A stretch of 64,000 nucleotides of DNA from Apricaphanius iberus. Taxonomy: Eukaryota > Chordata > Actinopteri > Cyprinodontiformes > Aphaniidae. Every line of letters begins with the position of its first letter. Position 1 is the first letter of the stretch. The notes below the pieces were generated by a model. That model was given only the letters and a program-made list of their open reading frames with translations, had not been told where the DNA came from and did not search any database. Location: contig JAPXFQ010000250.1 in NCBI GenBank assembly GCA_028564705.1, forward strand, positions 2,341,501 through 2,405,500, read 5' to 3'. Below, one piece after another: positions 1 to 18,756 of the stretch. A program made the position numbers and the translations under genes.

Positions 1-159
1 TTCAGTGATAATTTTGTATGTACGCAGGGACTTTGACCTGTCAAAGGGATAGTTTGAATGTTTTTTTTTTAACTGAGATACTCTTAAAAAGTGTATAGGT
101 TCTTAATTTCTTATCAGCAGTAGATAACACTACTACTGTCTTAATTTAGCATATATTCA

Positions 160-652
160 GGCCATGTCCACATGTAGCCGGATTTTTTTTTTTTGAAACG
201 AAGATTTTCCTCTGCTCCTTGAAAAAAAAATCTCCATCCACACGTAACCAGATAAATGCGTTTTTCAGCACATTCATAGATGTGGCAAACCTGTAGGGCG
301 CAGTAGTTCTCCCCAGTCCTATCCGCCAAGAGAAACTTTATATCCTCTATCTTCAGCACACAGCAGTCATACAGCTTATAAAAGCAAACAAACAAGACAC
401 TCTTTAACAATGGATGATACCAACACAGCGCTGAAGAAATAAATGCTGTTTTTGAGATTAAACACAGGTCGCACATGTGGTGTTGGAGCATTTTTTGTCG
501 CAGATAGTGACGTTACGACTCTTAAAACTCAGTTTTCACCGTCCACACGCAGATACTGAAAACGGAGAAAACGCAATTCTCCACTTTGGCCGGAGTTTTT
601 AAAAAGCTTCGTTTTTGCTGCCGAAAACCTCCGGCTACGTGTGGACAGGGCC
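160..652. mobile_element. MITE with terminal inverted repeats
   Basis: About 490 bp bounded by inverted ends: the left end reads GGCCATGTCCACATGTAGCC and the right end, reverse-complemented, reads GGCCCTGTCCACACGTAGCC. A TCA trinucleotide directly flanks both sides (157-159 and 653-655) and looks like a 3-bp target duplication. There is no transposase frame, so it is non-autonomous. A 3-bp duplication would suit PIF/Harbinger elements, but the superfamily is my inference. It lies in the mdm4 intron upstream of the first visible exon. I see nothing else in 1-159 or 656-945. Confidence 0.7.
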
Positions 653-945
653 TCAGATTAATTGGTCCCAGAGGATGAAACGAGAAGTTAGTCCAGAGGG
701 GCCAAGACCAAAGATGACTTGTTCTGTTTGGGGAAAAAAGTAATTTTGATTTAGAAGCAAATGTTGGTTTTTTTATTAACAAGAAGCAGTTGGCGATTTA
801 AAGGTCCTAAAAAGGACATTTGTATAAACGTTTGGATCTTTTTGAAAGTGGAATTTGTTTGTCTTTGTAAATTTACATTTAGCCACTAAGAGGATGAACA
901 GTTTAGCTCTAACATACGAGAATGCATATCCTTTAACTTGTTTAG

Positions 946-7307
<6,362 letters not shown>

Positions 7308-8800
7308 AGAGCAAATGAAGGGATCTATAGAGTTTCTGCACCTAAACGTAAATGCAGCAAAGTTCAAAAAATATAAACAGTTTAACACGTCGACTTTACT
7401 CATCCTCAAAAATCCACAAAGGAATATACACATTACAGCACTTGGTAGAGTTTGCTCTTCATTGCTAGATTATTTTGCATCACATTGCCTGTGAAGTATT
7501 TTTGGACAAGAAGGTTTGTTACTAATATTTTCTTTGCTGTCTCCTTTGAATAAGGGACAAAGCAGAATTATTTTATTTATTTATTAAATGCTCATATTTG
7601 AGTGGTTAGTTTGAGGTTTTATTTGATCTCCTGAAGGCTTTTTTATTTTTATTTCATGCCCACTACACTTGGGTTATGCTTGCAGAGTTGCATCAGTTAA
7701 AACAGTCTGAATGAGGTCTTTTTTGAGTGTTGTGATTCTAAACCGTTATGACAAATCTGACCAACAGCAGGTTAGCAAGTCAAAATATTTTTTCCCCACC
7801 AGCTTCAGAGTTATGAAAGCTACCATCAAAAATTCTTTTTGAATAATATATTGACAGCCTTGTAAAAATGTTTTAAATAATTAGATGTTGGCTTAAAATC
7901 TTGTTTCTGTCAGTAAGCGCTTCACAGCATACTATATTTAACCTGCTGCAGATTGCGACTAACTTTCCTCCGGTTAAAAGTTTGACGTTAGTTTAGTGCT
8001 TCATGCTTGCAGTAGGTAACTCCTTGTTGTTCAGTTCTGTAATTTAAATTAATTTCATATTTAATTTATTTATGGTGTTCCTGTTGTAAGCACCTGATCT
8101 GAAGCAGAGATGTAATGGCGTTCTCGCATCACATTTCTTAAAAAGTACTTATTGGTTTGATTTAAGCGTTACACTGCCCTATAATAACGAAGTTTAATTT
8201 GTGTATAGTAGACGTTATTCTGATGTTTTTGCATTTTCTGGCCTTTTTGATGCTGTTTCTTTTCAGTGTGGTATAAGTAAAATGTATCCTCTATGTAATT
8301 TACACAACTAAGATTGTGACAGATTCTCAGTGGCTTTTTCACTATAAACTCTCCTCGTTGAATGTATAATGTTTCCCACCTGCTTTTTCTCCTTGCCTTC
8401 AAACTTTCTGTCAGTAGGTGGATAGTTTGTCTTGTAACTATTTCCTGCGTAAGCCGTACAGTAGAAGTGCAAATCTGTAATATACGTTTTGTGCATGCTT
8501 TTTGCTGTGACTTGAGCTTGTGCAGGATTGGTTTGAAACCTGTATGAGCCAATAAGAAAATGTAAACTCTGAACAAAGCCAGTGCCATTTATCAGCACCA
8601 GTGAGCATCATGAGAATGTGCTAGAGCTGGACCTTGTTTAAGGGATATATTACCTTAGAGTTGCTTTAGATTCAGATGCTGGCTCAAGTGAATATTTCTG
8701 CGATTGTAATTGAATCAAACAAGGTACAATTTTCTTTTTTCCATCCAATTGTTACAGATTAAATGTTTTACTAAGCAATAAAAGTTTAAAAAGTTGAATG
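7308..8800 (+). other. mdm4: mdm4 3'UTR (inferred)
   Basis: AT-rich sequence after the mdm4 stop with no open frame of interest, running to a canonical poly(A) signal at 8777-8782. It contains overlapping AUUUA pentamers at 7575-7583, an AU-rich element type. It also holds ACACTGCC at 8171-8178, which pairs with nucleotides 2-9 of miR-34a. The extent is inferred from the poly(A) signal only. Confidence 0.55.
8777..8782 (+). terminator. AATAAA poly(A) signal, probably of mdm4
   Basis: A canonical hexamer on the plus strand about 1.47 kb after the mdm4 stop, followed by T/G-rich sequence. No earlier hexamer of equal quality stood out in the 3'UTR. Confidence 0.5.
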
Positions 8801-9274
8801 TTTTTGAATGGCTCATTAGTAGGACTAAAAGGCTCCTTTCCAGTGTGTATTTACTGAGTGAAGACTAAGTCATTGTATGACAGAGCAGCTGTTGTGATTC
8901 TTCTCCTTGACTGAGCTCCAGCACCTGCAATGCTTCTCTGCTTACTCACCATTTCTTTTCTGCTTGCTTGTCCTTGACTTATTTTTGGCTTGTTCTTGAG
9001 AAGTAAGGGCAGACATGCAGCCGTGTACTGCTATCTGTTTGTGTATACATCCAAAATGTACCTAAAAAATCCTGCAAGGTAGTTTCCTGGATTTTCTTTT
9101 AATATCCCATCTCTTACAGTTGAAGTGTTTCTATGATGAAACTTACAGACCTCTCATCTTTTTAAATGGGACAACTTGTGGCAACCAAATACTTTTTTTG
9201 TCCCACTTTAAATATCACTGCTTCTGAAGCCCAGGTTATTTATATTCTAATAAGAGCAAGTCTTCTTTGTGGAA

Positions 9275-9306
9275 CCCCCCCCCCCCCCCCCCCCTTTTTT
9301 TTTTTT
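9275..9306. repeat. Homopolymer tract C20 followed by T12
   Basis: Twenty C then twelve T before TTCTGC becomes mixed sequence. The minus strand is a 20-G run. The rest of 8,800-9,470 shows nothing I recognise. Confidence 0.9.
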
Positions 9307-9479
9307 CTGCTGTCCCGATCAGGGCCAATGAATCCAATGACAAAACAAGACTTTTCAAGTTGTTTTGTTACTGTTCTAAGTTTTAACGTGTCCATTAGCC
9401 TTCAGAAATCACCAAAATACTTAAAAGGGTTCAACTGTGTGGATCAGTCTCCTTAGTGTTGTTCATTAATGCCTTAAAG

Positions 9480-10215
9480 TTTTATTAGAAGACAATGGAG
9501 AAAGAAGCAAAGCAGATATCTCAAGGAAATGGTTGTGAGGAGGTTTAAAGCAGAGTTATGTTTGAAAGCAATATCCAAAGTATTGAAAGTTTTAAAGGAC
9601 ACTTTTATCCATCTGAAAATGAAAAGAGATGGTCATAATATCTCAGCTGAACGGCTAGACAAGAAGAGCAATATTCAATCAAACAACCAAGACATCCATT
9701 ATAATTAAATGAGACAGACCCACAGCTCAGGTGAAACAATTTGATGGAATAGGTAGCTGTGTGTTTCTCAACAATAAACTTTATGGAAAAGTGAAGGGGA
9801 AAACTATCTTAAACTTCATTTGCACGTCGAGTAGAGAATACAGCAAATACCAGGAAGAAGGTACTCAAATAATGCTAAATCTAAACTTTTTAGGCATAAA
9901 TTTAAAACGCTATACAGTAGAAAACCTCAGTTGCACATTACCCCAAAGACCACCATTCCAGCAGTGAAACTGCAGCAGTGAAACATGGTGGCGAGATTTT
10001 ACCGTGTGGATGCTTCTCTTCAGCAAGGACAGTGAGGCTGGTCGGAGATGCAATTTTGGATGGGATAATCCCAGGCATAAAACTTGAGACTGGGACAGAG
10101 GTTATTCAGCATAATTTCCCAAACATAGCCAGAGCTAGAGTGGAATAGGTTAAATCCAAGCATATTAATGGCCCAGTGAAAATCCAGAATCGGGATTAAG
10201 AGAGGGGACAGGCAT
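9480..10215 (+). mobile_element. Decayed Tc1-like transposon (plus orientation)
   Basis: Many frameshifts and stops, but the order of a common fish Tc1 transposase remains: GAGGAGGTTTAAAGCAGAG, GTGAAACATGGTGGCGAG, ACAGTGAGGCTGGTCGGAG, CAGAGCTAGAGTGGAATAGG, then GGCCCAGTGAAAATCCAGA. No transposase could be made. The ends could not be placed. 10,220-10,800 shows nothing recognisable. Confidence 0.75.
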
Positions 10216-10829
10216 GCATTTAAAAGACACTGTTTTTTTTTTTTTAAATACAAGTATACTTATATCCTAAGATACTACAATGTCACAGCTTTTTTTTTTC
10301 TCAAAAGATACTTGAATACAAACATTTAAAGGTAGGTTGAAGGTTTTCGCTGTTGTGTGTCAGTGTGGCCCTAAATGTTTAGAGCAGTCATGTCTTTTGT
10401 CTGAGTTAGTGAAACATTGACTGCTCTGTCAGAGGCATTTGGTGCGTCATTGAGTAAAGATGAAGAATGCCGTAACACCCCTGGTGACATTGCATCCAGA
10501 CCTTGGCAGCTCTAGAATGGCATGCCCCAGGGAGTGGTAGGTAAGGGGCAATCCATATGTTTCCATGGTGACAGTTCCTGCAATTCAACATCCCAGAATA
10601 ACTTGACACATTCTCTCTTTATCCTCCTATAACCTAGTGTCTTTAAAGTCACCATTATATTTTCAATAATTTGCCTCTAAAGAGTTTCATTTGCTTGTAG
10701 ATATGATTCTAAGCCAGTGATTTCTTGTGCCAGTCTGAAGTCCAGGAAAGCTCAGCCAAATCAAATATGCAAATCACAAACATGAACTCCATTCTCCACG
10801 CTGTTAACCCACAGGTTTTCGATGGAAAG

Positions 10830-11750
10830 TGGACTATTTTTTGGTCTATGGAAGAGAGGAAGAAGGCGTGTTAGTAGGCAGAGAGAAGAGGAAATTCAAG
10901 GGAGATTGAGAGTGAGGACTTTAAATGTTGGGACTATGACAGGTAAAGCTATACAGCTGGTAGGCATGATATAGAGAAGGGAGGTGGATATATATATATG
11001 AACAGAAGTAGACATTCTGGAGTGACTAGATGATTTGATGCAGTGTATTCACAGAGTTTAGAGGGTGGTGATTGGTGCAGACGTTACGCACATGTTTGTG
11101 AAGGAAACAGAGGTGATGAGGAGGTGATGGGCAAGTTTGGTATCCTGGATAGGAACGAAGGATGGTGATAGACTGCGAAAAGGATGTAAATGGCTTTTGA
11201 AAATACTTTCTTACAGAAGAGACAGAAACAGGGTGATTTACAAGAGTGGAAGTAGGAACATTCAGTTGGAGTAGATCATGTAGACATTGTGATCTGAAGA
11301 AGATTGGTGACTGCAAGTGAGTGGTAGGTGAGAGTGTAACCAGACAGCATAGGTCTGCTGGAGGAAACTGACCACTTGGAGGAAAAAGAAAAACGAAAAG
11401 TCTTGTGAGAGGTTTTCAGGGAGGAGCAGAGTCAGGCTCTTGGAGACAAGGAGGTGCTCCCAGATGACTACTTGGGTACTTGATGTGTAATCAGGAAGAA
11501 GGAAGGTAGATAAGGAGAGTTGGTGGTGGAATGATAAAGTCCAGGAGCATATATAGAGAGAAAAGTGAGGAGGAGAATGATTTGAACAAGTTTGTGAGGC
11601 AGAGAGATCGAGATTGAAAGCATGTGCAGCAGCTTAGGGTGATTAAGGATTGGCATGTAAATGTACCAACAGGTGCCAAGTGTGTGATGGGAAGAGTTAA
11701 CTGTTTTGGATCAGGAAGTAGCTGAGATTAAGAAGGATGACATGAGGAAA
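10830..11750 (+). mobile_element. Decayed RTE-clade LINE, 5' and middle part
   Basis: Broken reading of an RTE-type endonuclease/reverse-transcriptase protein. It starts with TLNVGTMTGKAIQLVGMI near 10,918. A later stretch at 11,590-11,700 reads like RQRD, QQLRVIKD, and TGAKCVMGR separated by stops. Only fish RTE elements fit this order. It is inactive. Confidence 0.65.
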
Positions 11751-11756
11751 GTGTAG

Positions 11757-11850
11757 CAAGGTGCGCAACAAGGGCCCGGGCAGGATTCGATCCCCAGAGT
11801 TACGGATGAGAGTCATGCGTGGTAACAGTGAGCCAAAGGGATATCGTAGC
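11757..11850 (-). repeat. tRNA-like repeat fragment (possible SINE)
   Basis: On the minus strand GGGGATCGAATCCTGCC resembles a pol III B box (GGTTCGAATCC) in a GC-richer island. No complete A box or cloverleaf was found, so it is not called a tRNA. 11,850-12,139 shows nothing else recognised. Confidence 0.3.
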
Positions 11851-12139
11851 TCATGTTAGATATTTTGCAGATAACTTTGTATCCACTGATTAAACGGTGT
11901 GGCTCCTTGCAGTCCTTGCAGGCCATTTTTTCTGTAGCCCACAAAGCAGGCCTGTACCGGTCCATCAATGGCCCGCCTTCAGTTGTAGGTCCATATGATA
12001 ATGGTCTAGTATGGTTAAGGTGGAGCTACTGTACTGACATCACACAACATAATCCTTTGATTCGGGGAATGAAATACATCACTGCTTATGACAGCTACGA
12101 TTCATAAACACTAATGCTGTTGTTTCATCTTACCTGCTT

Positions 12140-12534
12140 CACTGCAAAAACTATCCCTCTAAACGAGTCTAACAATCTTGTTTCCAGCAAAAAAAGTATT
12201 TTTCATCTTGTTTTGAGACTTAAGCAAGAGCATAAGGTCTTAGATTATTAATCTTATTTAGATTATCTGTTTTATTTTTAGAATTCTTACCACGTGCAAT
12301 TGCTGTACTGGCAGATCATTTCACTTAATTTCCGATTAGTCTAAAACTTAAGTTTTAGACTAATCTAGTATCTGATAGTGTAGTAAGACAATAGCACTTA
12401 GTAAGAATTCTCAAAAAATAATCTAACACCTTCTGCTCTTCTTTAGTATATACATCTCAAAACAAGATAAAAAAATACACTCTTGGCTGGAAAAAAGATT
12501 GTTGGACTTGGTTAGACGGACAGTTTTTGCAGTG
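12140..12534. mobile_element. Fold-back MITE with CACTGCAAAAAC ends
   Basis: The left end CACTGCAAAAACTATCCCTC pairs with the right end (reverse-complemented CACTGCAAAAACTGTCCGTC). Homology continues inward (CTAACAATCTTGTTTCCAGC versus the complement of GGCTGGAAAAAAGATTGTTG). Near the middle, 12334-12365 is a perfect 32-bp palindrome. It is non-coding. A second sequence with the same GTTTTTGCAGTG right end stops at 13,316. Confidence 0.75.
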
Positions 12535-12929
12535 TTGTAGACGGAATAGTTTTCCTTTTGCTGCATGGACTCCACTCATAAACACTGCAAGAACCAACAA
12601 AAACCAAGCATGAGCTGCAGTCTTGACTTGTTATTTTTTATTGTATCATAATTCTCGCTGCACTACTATGACCGTCATAGTATCTTGCCGTCATACTATG
12701 ATGGCATGATACAACCCCGGCTGCCCAATGAAAGTCCAGCTGGCGGTGGAAACACTCCTAAATACGTTTGACCTGACCAGACCGAGCCACACCGTTTTGA
12801 TCAGTGGAAAACTACGCTAAAGTCTGGGAGGCCAGACTCAGATGGTTCGGACGACGATTATATCGGTAGAAGGATGCTGAGGTTGGAGCCACCCTACAAA
12901 TTCCTTGAAGCTTGGCAAGATTTATTTTC

Positions 12930-13316
12930 TTAAATCTTAAATTATCATCTCCACTTGTTTTGAGCATTACAAGCTAGCGTCCAGTTTCATGCTTTAGACG
13001 ATTAGACTTGTTTCAAGTAAATTTTACTTTTTTCTTATTTAGTCTGTATATCTAAAATGTAACTATTTTAAATTTATTTCAAGCAAAAATAGTTTTCAAA
13101 TGCCATTTAAAAATAAATCTTTCTCAAAATAAGAAATATTAACTTGTTTTCACATATTTTTAGCTTTACCTAGGTCTAGAAATGATTCTTATTTCTGGAG
13201 ATCTTAATAAGAAAAATTTACTTAATAGATGGACAGATAATTTCACTTTTTTCTAGAAAATGTTCACTAAAGACAACTTTATTTATCCAGTATTAAGCAG
13301 GTGGGTTTTTGCAGTG
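12930..13316. repeat. Partial copy related to the CACTGCAAAAAC MITE
   Basis: It ends in GGTTTTTGCAGTG like the neighbouring MITE and has the same A/T-rich style (CTTGTTTCAAGTAAATTTTAC). No matching left end was seen. The intervening 12,540-12,930 holds short palindromes (ACTATGACCGTCATAGT near 12,666) and no gene. Confidence 0.4.
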
Positions 13317-13440
13317 CACCAGGTAGGAGGAAGACCAAAAAGAAGATTTATGGATGTGGTGATAGACGAAATGGAGTTAGTTTGTGGGGGGGCAGAGGAT
13401 GCAGAGGATACGACTAAATGGTGACAGATGATTCGCACCT
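13317..13440 (+). mobile_element. RTE-clade LINE, C-terminal coding remnant
   Basis: It reads as GRRPKRRFMDVVIDEMELV, then EDAEDTTKW, a stop and QMIRT, which is the C-terminus of RTE-type proteins. It is probably the end of the element whose start lies at 10,830, with the MITEs inserted between. 13,440-14,160 shows nothing recognised. Confidence 0.6.
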
Positions 13441-14164
13441 TAAATTACCTTTTGTTGAAAGTGTGCTATACAAGCGAAATTGCTTTGCCTAGCTTGTCTA
13501 GCTGTGATGACCCTAGAACCGAAAGGAAAGAGGTGTAGGTGTATCTGAACTTTCTTTTCCTTTCTACAGCATTCTGCCTCCATGGCAGTGAATCTAGTTT
13601 TCTTTCTTCAAGTTCTGTCTCAAGATTTCCTCTCTGACTTGACTTCCATGCACAAACATATTTTCTTTTGTTGTGCCATGACTATTTGGTCGCTGCAGAA
13701 ACCAGGCCACTATGTTTGTCAAGCGTTGACATGAGAGAAGGTCAGTGGAACTAGAGCTAAACAAAGAGATGAGTTTGAAAGAAGGTATAAAGATAGTAGG
13801 TGTTAACAAGGTGGCAAAAGAATAACAGAGGTAGGTCGGAAATAAAAGGCTTGAAGCAGTATTCAGACAGAAGTCATGTTGATGGAACAGTTACTGAAAA
13901 CCTGGTAATAGTTTCCTCACAGCCATGCACACAGATCTTCTGTCATCACTCTCCCTGTTAAAGTCTTCAGTCATACTGTCTGTTGTGGCTTTACTTGGGC
14001 AGTTTTTAGGTATGAAGTGCATTGAAACAGCCACTCACAACTATTATGATTATTTGAAGTAAGTCCAAAAGTCTCAAAGAAGAGGGTTCTCTGTTTTTCT
14101 GCCTATCAAACTAGGGTTGGGTGTCCCACTGCCTTTAGCCTTACTCAAATATCCTCTATGCGAT

Positions 14165-15875
14165 GTGCAGTGTACAAAGTATTCACATGCCTCAAACCTT
14201 TACATATTTTGGCACATAGATTCCCTTCTTTGCAATACCACTTTTTGTGGTAATCACTATCTTTGTCTCATGTCTATAGCAGTTTTGGATATGTAGACAG
14301 TTTTCTTTTTTTTACAAAGCAAGTTTAGTCAGAAGTGATCGAAAGCACCTGTACAGATCAGTGCTTAAGTCTTGTCAGAGATGCTCAATCAGATTTCACA
14401 CTGAGCTTTGACTAGACCATTCTGACACATAAACTATATAATTTGGGATGCTATTAGTCTTAACATTTTATCGGTATAGTTGTGATGATGATTTTATTTT
14501 GGATTTGGGAAGGGTGGGGTTTGTGGGGTCCTTTTAACCTGCAAAGCACTTTGAGAAGCTATGCAGTTGGAAAAGCGCTTTATAAATAAAGTTTGATTTG
14601 ATTTGATTTAAACTCTATCCCAACCTCATGTCTATTGCAGCTTCTAAGAGATCTTATATCATGATTGCTCTGTATTTTATTCACCCATCTTTCCTTTGCC
14701 TCTAACCAGCTTTCCTGTTTCCGCTGAAAAAAACATCCTTTTATTATGGCACTGTAACCACTTTGACTTTATTGTAGTTTGTTCAGGGTAATGTGAATTG
14801 GTAGTTTTCTGCCACCCAAAACAATTTGCATATCGGTTAAAAAGTTAAATTATGACCAGAGCATATTCTTTCCTATGTTTGCTTATGACTTTCTTCAACA
14901 GTGACTTTCTTTTTGCTAATTTTGAGCAAAGATCAGATTTGTGGAGTGCACAGTTAATAGCTACCATTTAAATTAATTCTCCATCCAAATAATTAAGTAA
15001 ACTTAGTTTGCTGGTGGTGTTCCAAGACATCAGTTTACTTCTTAGCTCATCTCTCCTGGGTAAAAATGCCACGCTGATGCGCTATATCCACAAATAAACC
15101 AAGCCCGACCATGTTCTGCCATGTTGTTCACTTGCTAACAGTTAGCTTTGTTGTTAACATTTAGTGTTCGCTCTAGCTTCTACTAGGTCTTCTCTCTCCT
15201 GGGTACGGGCGGCAAAATCAACCTTCCCACGGGGAGTCGCTAGACAAGGTAGGCAAGGCTATGAATATAATTTTTCCTTTGACGTAGAAGGGACTAGCAC
15301 TTTCTTACTGGCTCATTTTCTTTTCAATTTTTTTGTGGCTAATGCAGGGAATGGGAGTTGGAGATGTTAACATGCAGCATGTTTGTGTAACTGAATGTAC
15401 CCAATTGTATTTAAAATCTAAATCAGTTCCTCACAATTTTCGGTGATGGTGACTTTAATACTCCCCTCGAACTGTCAATGTAGGTGGACAAAGATATGCA
15501 GCTTTGCATATCCTATTTTTGAATGATAGATTAAACAATGCTAAAAGAAATAAATACTATAATGTGGTTTAGTAAAAAAAACCTGATTAAGACTCTTTTT
15601 TTTCTATTTCACTCCTGACAGAATGCTGTGTATTTTGGTCATCATGAGGATATTTGTTCCCCACTGTTTCATAACAAACATCTGAGGCCTTTACAAAACA
15701 TATACCTTTATATTTGATTTAAATGTTGTTTTGCAGAATAAAAATATGTAAGCAAAACTTTTCAGATTTTCAGCTCCTTTTCACAATTATTTGCCACTTT
15801 TTTTGGTCTATTACATCATTTCCTGCTAAAACACACTGAATTTGTAGCTGTGATATAACAAAACGCTTAAGGCTA
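14165..15875 (-). mobile_element. Decayed Tc1-like transposon (minus orientation), interrupted
   Basis: The left end GTGTACAAAGTATTCACATGCC and the right-side block CACAATTATTTGCCACTTTTT with GGTCTATTACATCA match the ends of the Tc1 family that recurs in this window. Inside, antisense transposase traces remain (AGCTTTCCTGTTTCCGCTGAAAAAAACATCC). A retroposon tail is inserted at about 14,480-14,612. The part 14,950-15,650 is unassigned. Confidence 0.65.
14480..14612 (+). repeat. Short retroposon 3' tail
   Basis: CAAAGCACTTTGAGAAGC, then AAAAGCGCTTTATAAATAAAG and a run of TTTGATTTGA repeats: the typical 3' end of a family of fish LINE/SINE retroposons. It is inserted inside the Tc1 relic. Confidence 0.65.
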
Positions 15876-15984
15876 ATGAAAAATTTTGCAAGGAACTTCA
15901 AATTATGAAACAGACATCCACTAATTGTTCAAAATAAATAACTGCTAGGTTCAGTGAGCTATAAACTGTAAAGGGAAAGCAGGG

Positions 15985-16055
15985 CAACTTAATTTGTATA
16001 TAGCACACTTTCAACGGGGCAATTCAAGGTGCTTTACATGATTTGGGGAGAACAA
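15985..16055 (-). repeat. L2-type 3' tail fragment
   Basis: The motif ATATAGCACACTTTCAACG, then GGCAATTCAAGGTGCTTTAC, is the same tail found at 58,261-58,315 downstream of the L2 reverse transcriptase. It is a severely truncated L2 (or L2-tailed SINE) copy. The region 16,060-18,590 holds no gene or repeat I recognise. Confidence 0.65.
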
Positions 16056-18756
16056 CAATAAAATACAACCTTATAGACACAAAAATTTACATCGTTATAG
16101 GTGTACGCATGTATGTGTGTTTGTGTATACTGGATCCTCAGGGTGAGTGGGATTCCAGTGAAGGGAAGGGCAGCGGATGGCTCAGGGGCTCAGTCCATTC
16201 CTGTGATTTAACATGACACCACTTGCACTAAGACTGCGACAGCTGCATATGCACATGCCGGCCATACTGTTTGTTGTAGGGGGATTACTCGGTGATAAAA
16301 GCCCCAGTGAGCTGCAGCGTGGCTTGTCCTCCAGAACTACTGTCCCTCTCCACCCCCAACATCTGAACTTTAGAAAGCTTTCTCCAGGCCTCTAGAGCCC
16401 CTGAAAACACAGGTGGGGCACATCTTTCTGAACCGTAATGAATGGGAGTATCTACTGACAATCAGCCAGGCTGTAGTAGTGTCATATTGCTGTCAGACAG
16501 CAGTCAAGTGGTTCAGCACTACAGTTTTTGTAAGGTTTCTTACTCAATGGAAACATTACAGCACTGTAAGGTAGCTTCGTTTTTTCCACTGTTATCAAAC
16601 TAATGTACTAATTTTAAGCAAATAGACATTTTTCACTGTCAAATTTTTGAAGTCACTTAAAAATCAATACTATAAGTGGAAAAGATTTGGTTTTGAAGGC
16701 TCAATGAGGGATGTTTTTTTATGGCGACAGTAGTGAATCGGTCTCTTGGGGCACAGAATATGGCATCTGCTGCCGTCATCTTGGTGACCATAACCTCTAA
16801 AATTACTGCACAAAACCAGAATTCAAGCAGAATAATGTCTTCCACAAGCAGTAGAGAAAAACTCTGTGCAGTCTTGGTCAAGAAATTCTACATTTTATTC
16901 AGCATGATTGTTCCGCTCCTCTTTTTCTTTTCCCATTTCTGTCACAGATGTGAAAGTCTTTAATGTTTAATGATCTCTAGTCTTGTTGGTGAATTACATT
17001 TTATTCAATATTGATTTTAATTAACCTCATTATTGAAGCTGTTGATTTTAATATACTGTCGTTCAAAGTAAACATGTGAGGCAAATAAAGCAGATCTCAA
17101 ATTGCCGCAGATTATATCAGATAGCCAGAAATAGTCTGAAGCTTTTGGATGATAGGTTTCAAGCAAACCATGTTTTTTTCCCCCTTTTTTAGTGTGGTGG
17201 GACCAATCACCAGTATCAACATTTTAAAAGAAGATTTAATTGGATGCCGGACAAAGTGTTGGAGTTTTATCCAGTTGGATAAAACTTATAGAAACACAGT
17301 GGCGCCCCTTCCCATGCAAGATGCTGCGCTGGCAATCAGCTGGCTCAAAGAAGACTTCTTCCATTTTCCTTTGCTTACAAGAAAGACAAATTTGGCTGTT
17401 TAAAAATATTTGTGATTACAAAAAAACAAATGAACCAGCAGTGGGAGGGATTTAAATTGAAGGAAGCAAGGTCATGTTATAAATCAATGAATATAAAATA
17501 TATTTTAAGTGAATAAAATAAAACCCTGCTAATGATGGGAGACAATGTGACAGGGCTCTTCACCCTATCACTTTACCATTGGCTAAGCCCTGCTTCAGTT
17601 CTTTCCTGGATCTTCTTTTCTTGCGTATGGTCCATTTCTAAGTAGAGTGGGCTTCACTTTTTTCCTCAGCAATTTCTTCCCCAAGAACAAAAGAGCACCT
17701 GGATTATTACAGAGGCCCCAGTCTGTCTGTGCCCACTGTAACTGTGAACAACAAGCTTATACGATTTTGCTGGCATAAATGCTTGCACCTGCAAAAAAAA
17801 TGTTTCCATAATTTCTCTTAGCTTAACCCAGAAAAAAAAGACAGTGACATTTAACAAAGCCCCTTTCAATCTATTTATTTGTACAAATGTCAATGTATTT
17901 GAGAAAAAGCCTCTAAAATATTAATGGACTAGCTTTAAATATTGCCAAATAAACCCAAACAGTCAGTATAAAATGAGTATTTTGTTATATTTTGAATATT
18001 GTGACACTTTCAGAATGAAACTTCTTTTCAGCTAAAAGGAGATCAAATCCCCCGTTCCCTTGTTCTGTCACTGCCATCTGATCTCCCTGGACGGACGTCC
18101 TGCTTCATCCACCTTTGATTAACGCTCTTTCTCTGTTGTTATCTTACTCTCATCTTTCATATCTGAGATTTTCCGACAGCACTCAAATGACGGTTCTCCA
18201 GGTCAAAGAAGATCTTGAGGCTAACCTGAGGGGAGGGGGGGGGCTTATCCACCCATCCCCATTCACCCCAGCTCCACCGTCCTCAGCTGTCCCACAATTT
18301 GTTGCTGCTTGTCACTGAGGAGAAGTGGGACAGTGTTGCCAGTGACAAGGCAATCCCTGCCGACACACTCACACAGTCATGTGAACAGTCTTGTAAACAT
18401 ATCAGGATATTTTCTGAGTATAATATTGAATTAAATGATTTTAGATTGAATGATAATTCTGTATTGTTTATTGTAGCATGTTTACATATATGAACATTGA
18501 GAGTTGTCACCAGAGTATAAGTTAGACTTGATGTTTACTGTATGTAGTCTGTTTTGCATATCAAGATTAAATTGTGCATTATACAGAGCCCCTAAATAAG
18601 TATTGATACTCTTGGTAAAGATGTGTAAAAAGAGTTAATTACTTTTTGTTAGTACAAGGAGTATAATCCCTAACTGAAGATTTATGAAAAAAAGGGTTAT
18701 TTAAATGATTAATATCTTATCAATGTATATGAAATGTTTCCAACATTACAGAGGAA

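Noticed and set aside
10830..13440. RTE remnant as a host gene
   Set aside because: The translated words are those of retroposon endonuclease and reverse transcriptase, with many stops.
15164..15370. Open frame starting after GTTAGTGTTCGCT, 68 codons
   Set aside because: No family resemblance and no splice or promoter context. It lies inside or beside Tc1 debris, so it is taken as chance.
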